From assembly GCA_016290135.1 (NCBI GenBank), contig JAEESW010000022.1:1-38975 (forward strand): a stretch of 38,975 bases of DNA. The letters are read 5' to 3'. Numbering within the stretch: the stretch's first letter is position 1; every line of letters begins with the position of its first letter. This DNA is from a bacterium. Lineage in GTDB: Bacteria; UBP6; UBA1177. The position numbers and the translations under genes were made by a program. The notes under the pieces were generated by a model that was not told the DNA's origin, ran no database searches, and saw only the letters and a list, made by a program, of their open reading frames with translations. Shown here piece by piece: positions 14,785-23,599 of this stretch.

Positions 14785-16479
14785 TCAGAGTCCCTCTCTG
14801 ACAGGCTGGGAATCGGAAGTGAAGACCGAACCGTTGCCGCAGAAAGAGGAATTCGAGAGATTTTCATCCAGCATACCGAGATCATCTATATCCCACGCAT
14901 TTACAGCCGATGAATTTTTCCCGAAAAATATACTTTTAGAACCGAATCCCGCGACCTCGGAAGCAGCTATGTTCAAGCCGTTGTTGTTATTGAAAAGCGT
15001 CACGGAACCGAACTGCAGTTTAGAAGATGAATAAAGCGAGATCCCGTGACCGAAAGCGGCATCCGGAGCAAACAGACAGTTTCCTGTTTCAGTGCAGCTG
15101 CGGGGGCGGGTGTCCCTTATCTCTACATTCTCCAGCAAAACAGCCGCATCTATCGCAAGAATACCGCTTTCCCTGTTATCAGAAAAAAGACCGTTCCTCA
15201 TTATCACCGACGCTCCGTCCTGGACAGCAGCCCCGACACCGAATTCGTATGTGCAGCTGTCCGACCTTGTCGAGATTATTTCGAAATCCTCGATATCGGC
15301 ACTGCAGATCCCGTCAAGGAGGATCCCCGCCTTTTCAGCCGACACCACAGAAAGCCGTTTTATGAAACTTTCGCTTCCGTCCACGAGCTGCAGAGCAAAA
15401 CCGTTTGCGCACAGGCCGTCGGAAAAGACCGATTTCACGGAAAGATCCTCGGCATAAAGCCGCGCACCGCGTGAAAAGAGTGCGTTTCCCCTGCTGTTTT
15501 CGACCAAAACCCTCTCCAGACAGGCGCTCACATTGCCGTCAAGCACGATCCCGCCCTGTTCTTCTCCGGTTTCAAGGATATTTTCTGCGGTAAAATCGAC
15601 AAGTTTCAGATCCATCTCACCGCTTTCGGAAGAGACCAGTATAAAAGAGGCCGCAGTATCGGATACAGAACTGTTTTTTATCGTCACCGACGCTGAATTT
15701 TCGGCGTAGAAGCCGTGCCCTTCGTAGCTGCGGAGACCTCCGTAGACCCCGGAGATCCGCGAATCTTCGATATTGACCGAATTTTTTTCGCCGCTCTCTC
15801 CCCAGACTGCTATGCCGAAAGAGTTCACTCCGGAGATCTCGCTCCCGGAAATATCCAGCCTGCCGTTTCCAAAGGAGATACCGTAACTTATCCCTGAAGG
15901 AGCCTCGTCTATATCGCCTATAAAACTATCCGAGACCACCAGATCCGCACGGCATCCGCTTTCATCGGGACAGATGTTTATCCCCCCTTTCGCGCAGTGC
16001 GAAAGGACGCTTTTCCTGATCTCTGTCCTGCTTCCTTTTTCTGCATAGATACATCGCACGCTTCCAGAAAGCGAAACGTCCTCAATGACAAGTCCGGCAT
16101 CGGGAAGGACTTCAACTACCGCGGCGCTCTCTGTGTCATTGCAGACGATCATTGTGTTTTCTGCACCTTTTCCAGAGATTTTCAGCTTTTTTCCGACTTT
16201 CAGACAGCCGCTGAAACAGCCTTCGCCCAGGGCAAGTTCTCCGTTTTCAGCCTCAGGCAGAGGAACACAGTCAGAATTTCTGCTGTATTTTTTTATTTCT
16301 GAAAAGACCGTTTTTCCCGGAGTGGACGGCTTTTGATATGAAACGGGCCTCTCTTCGCATTCATCCGCTGCTTCGCCTGAAAAACCGCCGTCACCCGCGT
16401 TCATCTCAGGAGCGTTTCCGGCGGATCCTCCGCAGGAAAGTGCAAAAAACGCAGTAAAAACCAGCAAAAAGCATCTCAT
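14785..16479 (-). CDS. Beta-helix repeat lipoprotein (second of a tandem pair)
   Basis: A 564-residue predicted lipoprotein. The signal peptide ends in the lipobox ALSC with Cys16 and Gly at +2. After a Gly-rich linker and a short Cys-containing segment (about 15-60) nearly the whole protein consists of right-handed parallel beta-helix (pectate-lyase-like) repeats with recurring (I/V)-(I/V)-(E/K)-(D/N)-(S/V)-x-(I/V)-S patterns, for example DLVVSDSFIGDI, LDISGSEISG, VNIEDSRISG, VTIKNSSVSD. Such folds bind or cut polysaccharides or serve as adhesins; no catalytic site is recognisable. Its ATG overlaps the stop of the upstream beta-helix lipoprotein by four bases (ATGA), so the two are translated together. 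Confidence 0.75.
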   Translation of the reverse strand: MRCFLLVFTAFFALSCGGSAGNAPEMNAGDGGFSGEAADECEERPVSYQKPSTPGKTVFSEIKKYSRNSDCVPLPEAENGELALGEGCFSGCLKVGKKLKISGKGAENTMIVCNDTESAAVVEVLPDAGLVIEDVSLSGSVRCIYAEKGSRTEIRKSVLSHCAKGGINICPDESGCRADLVVSDSFIGDIDEAPSGISYGISFGNGRLDISGSEISGVNSFGIAVWGESGEKNSVNIEDSRISGVYGGLRSYEGHGFYAENSASVTIKNSSVSDTAASFILVSSESGEMDLKLVDFTAENILETGEEQGGIVLDGNVSACLERVLVENSRGNALFSRGARLYAEDLSVKSVFSDGLCANGFALQLVDGSESFIKRLSVVSAEKAGILLDGICSADIEDFEIISTRSDSCTYEFGVGAAVQDGASVIMRNGLFSDNRESGILAIDAAVLLENVEIRDTRPRSCTETGNCLFAPDAAFGHGISLYSSSKLQFGSVTLFNNNNGLNIAASEVAGFGSKSIFFGKNSSAVNAWDIDDLGMLDENLSNSSFCGNGSVFTSDSQPVREGL

Positions 16480-17519
16480 TGCAGTTCAAAAAAAGTCTCT
16501 ATTATAAAAAGTTTTTCTTCCCGCTTTATGTCGTCAGCCGAAAAATCGTTCCTCAGGATCCCTTCGCGGAGAGCCTCATCTTCGGCAGCATTCTGGACAA
16601 CGAGCCCGAAACTCCCTTTTTCAGAAAAAAGAGAGAGATTTTTGAATGACGCACCGGCTGCAAGAGAGCCTTCACCGCCGTCAAGGATCACTCCTGCCCT
16701 GCTAAAACCGCTGACTGAAGTGTTTTCGACAACGACTGAATCTTCAGCAGCAAGAAAAGGATTCTTCACTACGATGCCGTCACCGACGCTCTCAAGCATG
16801 ACATCGCGTTTTATGACATTTTCGACCGAGCTCTCCGATATACTGAGGAAAGTGTCCCCAAGGATCTCGACCGCAGCAGCACCGTTATCCGAAAGCCGAC
16901 TGCCTGAAACGGAAAGAAAACCCCTTTCACCGCTTTGGTTCTGCGCCCAGAGAGCGGTGAAGCCGCATTTTGAAAGAGCCACATTTTCAAGACGGACATT
17001 GTGGGCTCCGTTTATCAGAATGCCTGTCCCGTCTGTCTTTTCCATTTTTGAATTTTTTATCAGGACATCGGATCTTCTGCCTGAGATAACGACACCGCGG
17101 CCTCCGAAGACGGAAGATGCCCTTATTCCCGAAAAGGAGAGATTGTCGATCTCGACCGAACTTCCCGAGATATAAAGTGCCGAAGAACCGGTTGCGACAT
17201 CTTTGAACGAAAGATCCTTGAGCATGACTCCTGAAGTGTCAATGACAGCAAGAGTCTTCAAGTTGGTAGAGCCGTCTTTCCGCCCAAAGAGCCGGAGAGG
17301 CTTCGCAACAGTCACGGAACCTTCAAAGGTCCCGCTTTCGAGACAGATGCAGTTTGCAAAAGCAGCCGCAGAATCAACGAGGGCATCCTGAAACGAACTG
17401 ATATCGTGCGCCATCCGGCACTTTCCTCCGCATTCTTCCGGCAGAGAATAATCCGCGGCGCCGTTTCCCGAACACGAGATCACAAAAATAAAAAGGATCA
17501 CAAAACATAATTTGAACAT
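16476..17519 (-). CDS. Beta-helix repeat lipoprotein (first of a tandem pair)
   Basis: A 347-residue lipoprotein. The ATG at 17519 is chosen because it follows GGTGGG and starts the signal peptide MFKLCFVILFIFVISC (Cys16, Ser at +2); an upstream in-frame start would add seven residues. A short Cys-containing segment (about 24-65) with ISSFQDALVDSAAAF and CICLESGTF resembles the opening of other beta-helix proteins of the DUF1565/NosD kind (a site list, then LESGTFEGSVTVAKPLRLFG). Parallel beta-helix repeats follow (LYISGSSVEIDNLSFSG, GVVISGRRSDVLIKNS, GILINGAHNVRLENV). No catalytic residues are recognisable. Function unknown; probably a surface partner of the downstream paralogue. Confidence 0.75.
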   Translation of the reverse strand: MFKLCFVILFIFVISCSGNGAADYSLPEECGGKCRMAHDISSFQDALVDSAAAFANCICLESGTFEGSVTVAKPLRLFGRKDGSTNLKTLAVIDTSGVMLKDLSFKDVATGSSALYISGSSVEIDNLSFSGIRASSVFGGRGVVISGRRSDVLIKNSKMEKTDGTGILINGAHNVRLENVALSKCGFTALWAQNQSGERGFLSVSGSRLSDNGAAAVEILGDTFLSISESSVENVIKRDVMLESVGDGIVVKNPFLAAEDSVVVENTSVSGFSRAGVILDGGEGSLAAGASFKNLSLFSEKGSFGLVVQNAAEDEALREGILRNDFSADDIKREEKLFIIETFFELQ

Positions 17520-17552
17520 TTTCCCACCATAAAAAATCAATCCACAAAATTT

Positions 17553-17580
17553 TCAATAACAATAAAAAAGTTTTTGTCAA
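17553..17580 (-). promoter_or_regulatory. Promoter for the beta-helix lipoprotein pair
   Basis: TTGACA (17575-17580) and TATTGA (17553-17558), 16-base spacer, minus strand, about 35 bases upstream of the first ATG. Confidence 0.5.
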
Positions 17581-17671
17581 ATATTTTTTAAAATTTCATT
17601 ATACAAGAGAAAAAATATTCAAATTTAAAAACCAGACATCTTTACTCGATCTAAAATACAAAGTTTAAAAT

Positions 17672-17699
17672 TTGCATGAAAAAATCCTTTCGCTATATT
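17672..17699 (+). promoter_or_regulatory. Promoter for nagZ
   Basis: TTGCAT (17672-17677) and TATATT (17694-17699), 16-base spacer, 30 bases before the ATG at 17730. It is divergent from the lipoprotein promoter. Confidence 0.55.
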
Positions 17700-17729
17700 T
17701 CAGCGGAACAGTTTTTTAAGGAGTGAAAA

Positions 17730-18644
17730 ATGACATCACCCAGACTTGAAAGGTTGAAAAAGGAAGCAGGCGGACGGTTTTTCGTATCTCTTTCGGGAAC
17801 AGCGCTCACAAAAAGCGAGATATCGATGCTGCGCGAAGTCTCTCCGTGCGGGATCATATATTTCAAACGGAACATCGAAAGCTGCGGATCGCTGCAAAGC
17901 CTTATCGGATCGACGAAATGTTTCGAATCGATACAGTTCCACTCGATAGATGAGGAAGGAGGAAGAGTCCGCAGACTGCCGAAAGACTACTACTCGCTTC
18001 CTTCAATGAAAGAACTCGCCGCCTGCGGGAAGGAAGCTGCCGCGGAAAAGATCGGCATCCTGGCTCAAAAACTGAGTGAGATCGGCATAAACATGGACAT
18101 GGCGCCTAATGTCGACCTCAGAAGCGGAGAAGATGATTCGATAGTCGGAGACAGATCGTTCAGCGAAGATCCCGGAACAGTTTCAGAATTTGCCGCCATC
18201 TACATCAAAAAAATGCGCGAGGCAGGTGTCTTTCCCGTGATCAAGCACTTTCCCGGACACGGAACGACCGTCATAGACTCGCACTCGGAACTCCCGCTCA
18301 TAAACAAGCCTTATGAAGACCTTTTCAGGGAGGATCTCGTTCCTTACCGCAGACTTGCGAACGCGGCCGGTTTTGTCATGAAAGCCCATCTTCTGCTACC
18401 GGAGATCAGTCCTCTTCCCGCATCACTCTCTCAGGAATGGGACAAGATCCTCCGGAAAGAGACCGGTTTTCTCGGAATTTCGATGACTGACGACATTGAA
18501 ATGCACGCACTCGACATCTTCCCGGCAAAAGAAAAAACAGAACTTTTCTTCAAAAGCGGCACAGACAAGATCCTTATCTGTTCAGGCAGGGAAGAGACCA
18601 TCCTTGAAATGCATGAGGCGGCCGTAAAATTATTGGAAAAATAA
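17730..18644 (+). CDS. nagZ: Beta-N-acetylhexosaminidase, glycoside hydrolase family 3
   Basis: A 304-residue GH3 enzyme that removes N-acetylglucosamine from muropeptides during cell-wall recycling. There is no signal peptide, which fits the cytoplasmic NagZ of Gram-negatives. Motifs: DEEGGRVRRL (about 74-83), DMAPNVDL, VGDRSFSEDP, the substrate-binding K172-H-F-P-G-H-G178, the D-SH-ELP loop with the catalytic His, and the SMTDDIEMHA segment with the nucleophilic Asp (254 or 255). It lacks the C-terminal second GH3 domain, as NagZ does, and is slightly shorter than the E. coli enzyme (341). ATG after AAGGAG. Confidence 0.92.
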   Translation: MTSPRLERLKKEAGGRFFVSLSGTALTKSEISMLREVSPCGIIYFKRNIESCGSLQSLIGSTKCFESIQFHSIDEEGGRVRRLPKDYYSLPSMKELAACGKEAAAEKIGILAQKLSEIGINMDMAPNVDLRSGEDDSIVGDRSFSEDPGTVSEFAAIYIKKMREAGVFPVIKHFPGHGTTVIDSHSELPLINKPYEDLFREDLVPYRRLANAAGFVMKAHLLLPEISPLPASLSQEWDKILRKETGFLGISMTDDIEMHALDIFPAKEKTELFFKSGTDKILICSGREETILEMHEAAVKLLEK

Positions 18645-18671
18645 GTAAAACATATTACTTGATTTTATTTT
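18643..18671 (+). terminator. Weak candidate terminator after nagZ
   Basis: AAGTAA / TTACTT, 6-bp stem with 6-base loop starting inside the nagZ stop codon, followed by GATTTTATTTTT. It overlaps the -35 of the next promoter. Confidence 0.3.
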
Positions 18672-18686
18672 TCACCTAACTATAAT
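18659..18686 (+). promoter_or_regulatory. Promoter for the MshEN-HD-REC gene
   Basis: TTGATT (18659-18664) and a perfect TATAAT (18681-18686), 16-base spacer, about 40 bases before the ATG at 18729. Confidence 0.6.
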
Positions 18687-18728
18687 ATACAGTCTTTTTT
18701 TTGAGTAGTTTTTTTATGGAGTCTAACT

Positions 18729-20393
18729 ATGGCTACTATGAAAGTCGGAGAATACTTCTTAGATAAAGGGCTGATTTCCGAATCAGACATTTCTTTGGCT
18801 CTCTCTTTTCAAAAAAACCACCCCACTTATTTAGGCGAGATTTTGTTCAAACTCGGCAAGATTTCTGAAACGGAACTTCTTCAGTATCTCTCGAAACAGT
18901 TCAATGTGCAGTATATAACGAGCGAAAAACTTGAAAAAATGGCTGTGGTGAACCCCGCCGACATCATTCCTGTGAAAATGGCTATGGACAGGACCATTTT
19001 CCCGCTTAAATACAGCATCAACAATTACCGTCTCACCCTTCTCACCTACGAACCGCAGAACATAGTCCTTTTCGATGAGCTGAAGATCCTGCTTAACGGA
19101 GTCCAGACCGTAATTCCTGTCGTGGCGCCGTCCAATGTGATAAAAGCTCTTATCCTCAAACAGTACAGCAACGATGTCAATGCCTTCGACAGACTCGTCA
19201 GAAATACTGTGCAGGTAAACCAGAACATGGGGATGTTCTCAAATGAGACCATCATCAACCTTGAAAATCCGAACGACATCGAAATGGCGAACAGGATCCA
19301 GGATATCTCCACGATGGACGATGACAAGCTGCGTCAGGAAAACAGAGAAACTTTCTCGATGATCGTAAACAAGGCAGAGCTTTCGGACCAGAAACTCGAT
19401 GTCACCGCGGTTACGACGTCAATGATGAGCAATATGCCGAGCTGGGTCCGCGAACAGGGAAACCAGCTGATCGAACTTCTCAGGGTCTTCTCGAACCTTC
19501 TCGATGTGGCGCGTGGAGACGAATATTTCGCTCATTCTCAAAGGGTCGCGATTCTGTGCAAAGAGATCGGCGAAGCAATACACCTTTCCGAAGTCGAGCT
19601 TTACGACCTCACGATCGCGGCATACCTCCACGATGTCGGCAAGAAAGTCCATCTTACCGCCCTTGATATAAAAAATCAGACAAGTCTGGAAAAGATGAAA
19701 AATTATTCTCTGGTCGTCACGAAACTTTTCACAGACGTCCAGCTTTCGAAACTGGCTCTCAACTGTCTCGAAAATATGTATGAGACCTATAACGGTCAAG
19801 GCTTTCCCCGCGGGCTCAAACTTAATGAGATCCCGATCGGTTCGCTCATCCTGCTCCTTGCAAACACCTACGATTTCATGACGAGGATCTCGAATATTCC
19901 GCCGAAAGAAGCTCTCCGGCAGTTGAAAGAGACCATGTTCTTCAGCGACAGGATAATCGAAGCTCTTGAGCAGACTCAGCAGATATCGGAAGCGAACTCG
20001 TCGCTGAAAAAGATCACCGCTATCGTTATCTCGCAGAAAAAATTCGACCTTGACGACATCGCCGACAAGTTCGGAAGAGTCAATGTCGATGTCATAAAAG
20101 CGAAGACCATAGAAAAGGCAGCACAGATAATCAAGGAGGAAAAGAACCGTCTCGGCTTCATCCTCTGTGACATAGACATGACCGACAGCGCGATCACTCC
20201 GCTCAGACTTCTTGCGGCGATCAAGCACAAAAAGGAGATATCGGAGATCCCGTTCTACCTTTTCTCGCAGTATTCGGTCGACAAAAACACAACTATCGCT
20301 GCAAACGCGCTCAAAGTTTCAGGCATTTTCGCAAATTATCACCCTGTCGAAATGACAAGAAAGATCGCGGACGAAATCAGGAAAAAAAGCTAA
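18729..20393 (+). CDS. MshEN - degenerate HD-GYP - receiver-like signalling protein
   Basis: A 554-residue soluble protein with three parts. Residues 5-57 carry two consecutive MshEN c-di-GMP-binding motifs (K-V-G-xx-F-L-xx-G with L25 and Q28; then Y-L-G-xx-L-xx-L-G with L54 and Q57). A central HD domain (about 260-400) has H301-D302-V-G-K and NGQGFP (355-360) followed by EIPIGSLILLLANTYDFMT, the HD-GYP layout. But the HHE and HxxxDGxGYP histidines are replaced, so phosphodiesterase activity is doubtful. Residues about 430-552 resemble a CheY-type receiver (FILCDIDM, IPFYLFSQY, ending EMTRKIADEI). Likely a c-di-GMP receptor in motility or development rather than a hydrolase. The ATG follows GGAG. 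Confidence 0.82.
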   Translation: MATMKVGEYFLDKGLISESDISLALSFQKNHPTYLGEILFKLGKISETELLQYLSKQFNVQYITSEKLEKMAVVNPADIIPVKMAMDRTIFPLKYSINNYRLTLLTYEPQNIVLFDELKILLNGVQTVIPVVAPSNVIKALILKQYSNDVNAFDRLVRNTVQVNQNMGMFSNETIINLENPNDIEMANRIQDISTMDDDKLRQENRETFSMIVNKAELSDQKLDVTAVTTSMMSNMPSWVREQGNQLIELLRVFSNLLDVARGDEYFAHSQRVAILCKEIGEAIHLSEVELYDLTIAAYLHDVGKKVHLTALDIKNQTSLEKMKNYSLVVTKLFTDVQLSKLALNCLENMYETYNGQGFPRGLKLNEIPIGSLILLLANTYDFMTRISNIPPKEALRQLKETMFFSDRIIEALEQTQQISEANSSLKKITAIVISQKKFDLDDIADKFGRVNVDVIKAKTIEKAAQIIKEEKNRLGFILCDIDMTDSAITPLRLLAAIKHKKEISEIPFYLFSQYSVDKNTTIAANALKVSGIFANYHPVEMTRKIADEIRKKS

Positions 20394-20989
20394 TCAAAAG
20401 TCCTGAAATTGGGATGGTTTGACATCTCGAGCATCTCTTTATCGCCCCTTGAATCACCATAGGCATAGATATCGGAATATTTTTCGATGTCGTAAACTTC
20501 TTTGACTCTGTTCACTTTCTCCGCTTTGCGGCAGTTGGGACCGACGATTTTTCCGGTGTAGATCCCGTCTTTCACTTCAAGCCTCGTTCCGATCAGATTG
20601 ATGCCGTATTCTTCGGTGAAAGGCCACAGCCAGTCTTCGGGAGAAGCCGAAACGAGCGAAACGTCAGCACCGTTTTCGAGATGCTTCCTTATCTCGTCGA
20701 GAGCTGATTTTCTGAGGAATTTTTTGACCCTTTTTTGATAAAAATCCTGTGCGACAGCGTGGAACTTTTCTTTTGTCCACCCTTTTATCGTCAACTTAAA
20801 GATATTTTCCTTAAATCTTTTCCGCGACATAAAACCTGCGAGACAGATCAAGGCATAAGGGAAAAACAGAACTAAGACAGATATCGTCCTGATACGACCG
20901 AACGCAAAGAACATGAACGGAAGAAAAGTGTCGGTATCTGTGATCGTTTTGTCAAAATCAAAAAGTGCCAAAGTCTTTTTTTGTTCCAT
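20390..20989 (-). CDS. HAD-IB family phosphatase
   Basis: A 199-residue haloacid-dehalogenase hydrolase of subfamily IB (phosphoserine phosphatase-like; some members dephosphorylate lipid intermediates). Motif I is D11-F-D13-K-T; motif II is VSLVSASPEDW with the Ser; motif III and IV appear as K in CRKAEKVNRV and YGDSRGDKEML. Residues about 30-55 (FGRIRTISVLVLFFPYALI) are very hydrophobic and may touch the membrane. ATG at 20989 after GAGG. Its stop overlaps the stop of the convergent MshEN-HD-REC gene by three bases. Confidence 0.88.
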   Translation of the reverse strand: MEQKKTLALFDFDKTITDTDTFLPFMFFAFGRIRTISVLVLFFPYALICLAGFMSRKRFKENIFKLTIKGWTKEKFHAVAQDFYQKRVKKFLRKSALDEIRKHLENGADVSLVSASPEDWLWPFTEEYGINLIGTRLEVKDGIYTGKIVGPNCRKAEKVNRVKEVYDIEKYSDIYAYGDSRGDKEMLEMSNHPNFRTFD

Positions 20990-21114
20990 GAGACCTCTTA
21001 AAAAAATAACGGTGAAGTATATTGAAAAATCATTTTAAAAAAAGGATTTTTGTATAGAGATATTGCAATAAAAAAAATATTATATAAATTCTCCTCTCAG
21101 CAAAGGAGGGGGAG

Positions 21115-22134
21115 ATGACACAGAAAAAAATACTTATAATCCACACAGGCGGCACTTTCGTCATGGAATCGAACGAACAGGGGTTTCTCACCCCGGGGAA
21201 TTACGCGCTTGACTATATTTCCGACAAGATCAAGCCGCTTTTCGACGCTGAGATCACACAGCATCAACTTTTCAACCTTGATTCCTCGCTCTTCAGGCCG
21301 GTACACTGGGTCAAGATCGCAGAGCATATCGCCGAAAACTACGCTCTTTACGACGGTTTTGTCGTTATCCACGGCACCGACACGATGGCCTACACCGCCT
21401 CGGCACTCTCTTTCATGCTGAAAAATCTCGGCAAACCGGTCGTCATGACAGGGGCGCAGCTTCCTTTGATCGACCGCAGGAGCGATGCGTTCATGAATCT
21501 CGTCGATGCGATGGAAGTGGCGATAAACAGCGATCTCAACGAGGTCGTCATCCTCTTCAATCATACCGTTTTCAGAGGGAACCGGGCAAAAAAGAAGGAT
21601 GCGTGGGATTTCGACGCTTTCTACAGCCCGAATTACAACTCGCTCATAAAACTCGGGATCGGCATGGAGAGCAAAAAACACCGTTTCCTGCAGAAGCCGG
21701 CCGAAAAATTTGAAATAGACACGAGAGTCATGGAACAGGTCGTTATCATCCCGTTTTTTCCAGGCATCGACTTCTCGACTTTCTCTGTTATGGTAAGGGA
21801 CAAAAAGGTCAAAGGCATCGTCATCGAAGCCTACGGCAGCGGCAACATCCCGAGCGACAACCCGGGGCTTGAGGAACTTTTCAAGGATGCCGCGGAAAAC
21901 TGCGTTCCGATCGCGGTATGCAGCCAGTCTCCGATCGGGAAAGTCAATCTCCGCCTCTACGAAGTCGCTTCGAAAGCCGCATTCTACGGCCTTATAAGCG
22001 CAGTCGACATGACCCGTGAGGCCACTCTTGTAAAAATGATGGTCGCTTTGGGCAGATACTCCGACATAAACGAGATCAAACGCTTCATGATGAAAAACTG
22101 CGCCGGAGAAAAGGAAAACGAAAATGCTGGGTAA
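21115..22134 (+). CDS. ansA: L-asparaginase, type I (cytoplasmic)
   Basis: A 339-residue enzyme that hydrolyses L-asparagine to aspartate and ammonia. Nucleophile Thr14 lies in HTGGTFVM; the second catalytic group is H86-G-T88-D89-T90, with the Lys in RGNRAKKKDAWDFDAF; VMTGAQLPLIDRRSDA is typical of the type I group. There is no signal peptide. ATG follows a strong GGAGGGGG-type ribosome site. Its 3' end overlaps era by 11 bases, so the two are probably coupled. No clear sigma70 promoter could be read in the upstream AT-rich gap. Confidence 0.93.
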   Translation: MTQKKILIIHTGGTFVMESNEQGFLTPGNYALDYISDKIKPLFDAEITQHQLFNLDSSLFRPVHWVKIAEHIAENYALYDGFVVIHGTDTMAYTASALSFMLKNLGKPVVMTGAQLPLIDRRSDAFMNLVDAMEVAINSDLNEVVILFNHTVFRGNRAKKKDAWDFDAFYSPNYNSLIKLGIGMESKKHRFLQKPAEKFEIDTRVMEQVVIIPFFPGIDFSTFSVMVRDKKVKGIVIEAYGSGNIPSDNPGLEELFKDAAENCVPIAVCSQSPIGKVNLRLYEVASKAAFYGLISAVDMTREATLVKMMVALGRYSDINEIKRFMMKNCAGEKENENAG

Positions 22135-23056
22135 CGAGCTTAAATATTCAGGATTCGCGGCAGTCATCGGAGTTCCGAACTCAGGGAAATCGACATTCGT
22201 AAACACCGTAGTCAAATCGAAGATCTCGATCGTCACCCCGAAAGCGCAGACGACGAGAAACAAAATACGCGGGATCTACAACGCCGAAGACACGCAGATC
22301 GTTTTCACCGACACTCCCGGAATAACCTCGACTGATTTCGGCAAACTCCTCAACAACTGGATGAATAAATACAGTTTTTCGGCCGCTCAGGATGCCGATT
22401 TCACGTTGTTTTTCGTCGATGTTTCGACACAGCACCCGGAAAAAGGGATCGGAGACGAGGAAGCTCACATTCTCAAAAACCTTTCCGTTAAAACGCCGGT
22501 GATCCTTGTAGCGAACAAAGCCGATGCCGTCAAACCGATGCGTGTCGACGATACGATCGCAGTTTACAAAAAGCATTTCAAATTCGCCGCAGCATACGCA
22601 ATTTCAGCCAAAACAGGAGAGGGAACAGAAGAACTTCTCGAAGGCTTGAAGCAGTTCTGCAAACCGGGACCGCAGCTTTTTCCGGAAGATATGGAGACCG
22701 ATCAGGAAGACAACTTCCTCGTTTCTGAAATAATCAGGGAAAAACTGTTCCTCGAACTTTCGCAGGAACTTCCCTACTCCGTCGTCGTCACAGTTGAAAG
22801 GATGCACGATCACAGAACAAAGGATATCCTGATGATCGATGCCACGATCCACGTAGCGAGAGACAGCCAGAAAGGGATCGTTCTCGGGAAAAAAGGGGCG
22901 ACTTTGGGCAAGATCGGCTCCGCCGCAAGAAAAAATATCGAAGAAATCTACGGTTGTCAGGTGGGTCTGAGTCTTTTTGTCAGGGTCGAAGAAAAGTGGT
23001 TCGACAAAGAAAGGCTTCTTCAAAAAGTCGGTTTTGAAAAAGATTTCGACAGATAA
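22124..23056 (+). CDS. era: GTPase Era
   Basis: A 310-residue Ras-like GTPase with KH domain that binds the 3' end of 16S rRNA and assists 30S assembly. G1 is GVPNSGKS (16-23); switch/G2 region has KAQTTRNKIRG; G3 is DTPGI; G4 is NKAD; G5 is SAKTGEG. The KH domain (about 205-300) contains ARDSQKGIVLGKKGATLGKI and ARKNIEEIYG. Start ATG lies within the last codons of ansA. Ends at 23056, directly abutting the convergent thioredoxin-like lipoprotein stop. Confidence 0.96.
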   Translation: MLGNELKYSGFAAVIGVPNSGKSTFVNTVVKSKISIVTPKAQTTRNKIRGIYNAEDTQIVFTDTPGITSTDFGKLLNNWMNKYSFSAAQDADFTLFFVDVSTQHPEKGIGDEEAHILKNLSVKTPVILVANKADAVKPMRVDDTIAVYKKHFKFAAAYAISAKTGEGTEELLEGLKQFCKPGPQLFPEDMETDQEDNFLVSEIIREKLFLELSQELPYSVVVTVERMHDHRTKDILMIDATIHVARDSQKGIVLGKKGATLGKIGSAARKNIEEIYGCQVGLSLFVRVEEKWFDKERLLQKVGFEKDFDR

Positions 23057-23599
23057 TCAAAGTTCTGAAAGCAGTCCGTAATAATACAAACTCGGGTAGG
23101 CGCCGGTGATATCAGCAGTTATCTCGCTTGCCGAATTGCTTAAAACAACGACTCTCGGCATGACATCGGTCTTTTCGAGCGAAAGTTCCTTCGGAGATGA
23201 AACGACCGCCATTTCAGGGACAACACCGCCGTATTCCTGACCTTCCTGAATATCATTTTCAAGGTAAAGACGGATGAAAAACACGCGGTTCCCGAAATAG
23301 GAGACCAGTTTGGCCGTCGTCTCCTTCATTTCAGGACATGCCTCGCACCATGAAGCTGAAAGTTCGATAAAAACTATGCTTTTCTGCGCTATTCTGCTCA
23401 GCGGATACTCCTCTTTCGTGTAGATGTCACGGACGATCACCTCATCTGCAAGCGATCTTTTCTTTTTCAGTTCAACAGGCTTCGGGCTATCTTCGGTCTG
23501 AACATCCTGATCTTCATCATTCCTGACTTTTTCGGTCGTGGCGCAGGAAAAAAAAGAAAAAATGAGAAAAAATAAGACAAAGACTGAACTAATTTTCAT
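23057..23599 (-). CDS. Thioredoxin-like lipoprotein (last gene of the lapAB run)
   Basis: A 180-residue protein from the ATG at 23599; an upstream in-frame start would place it before the signal peptide. Signal peptide ends in SFFSC (Cys19, Ala at +2), so it is a membrane-attached periplasmic protein. Residues about 50-180 form a thioredoxin fold with ASWCEACPEM, active-site C85-x-x-C88 (WCEAC rather than WCGPC), and a cis-Pro region near MPRVVVLS. Predicted thiol-disulfide exchange at the cell surface. It overlaps the upstream Cys-rich lipoprotein gene by 11 bases. A thiol redox partner beside a protein with over 30 cysteines is a sensible pairing. Confidence 0.82.
   Translation of the reverse strand: MKISSVFVLFFLIFSFFSCATTEKVRNDEDQDVQTEDSPKPVELKKKRSLADEVIVRDIYTKEEYPLSRIAQKSIVFIELSASWCEACPEMKETTAKLVSYFGNRVFFIRLYLENDIQEGQEYGGVVPEMAVVSSPKELSLEKTDVMPRVVVLSNSASEITADITGAYPSLYYYGLLSEL

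Noticed and set aside
21097-22263. Long open frame (388 codons) on the minus strand opposite ansA and the start of era
   Set aside because: It lies wholly over well-supported ansA and era coding on the other strand, shows no recognisable protein, and has the Val/Phe/Arg/Asp-rich make-up of antisense frames.
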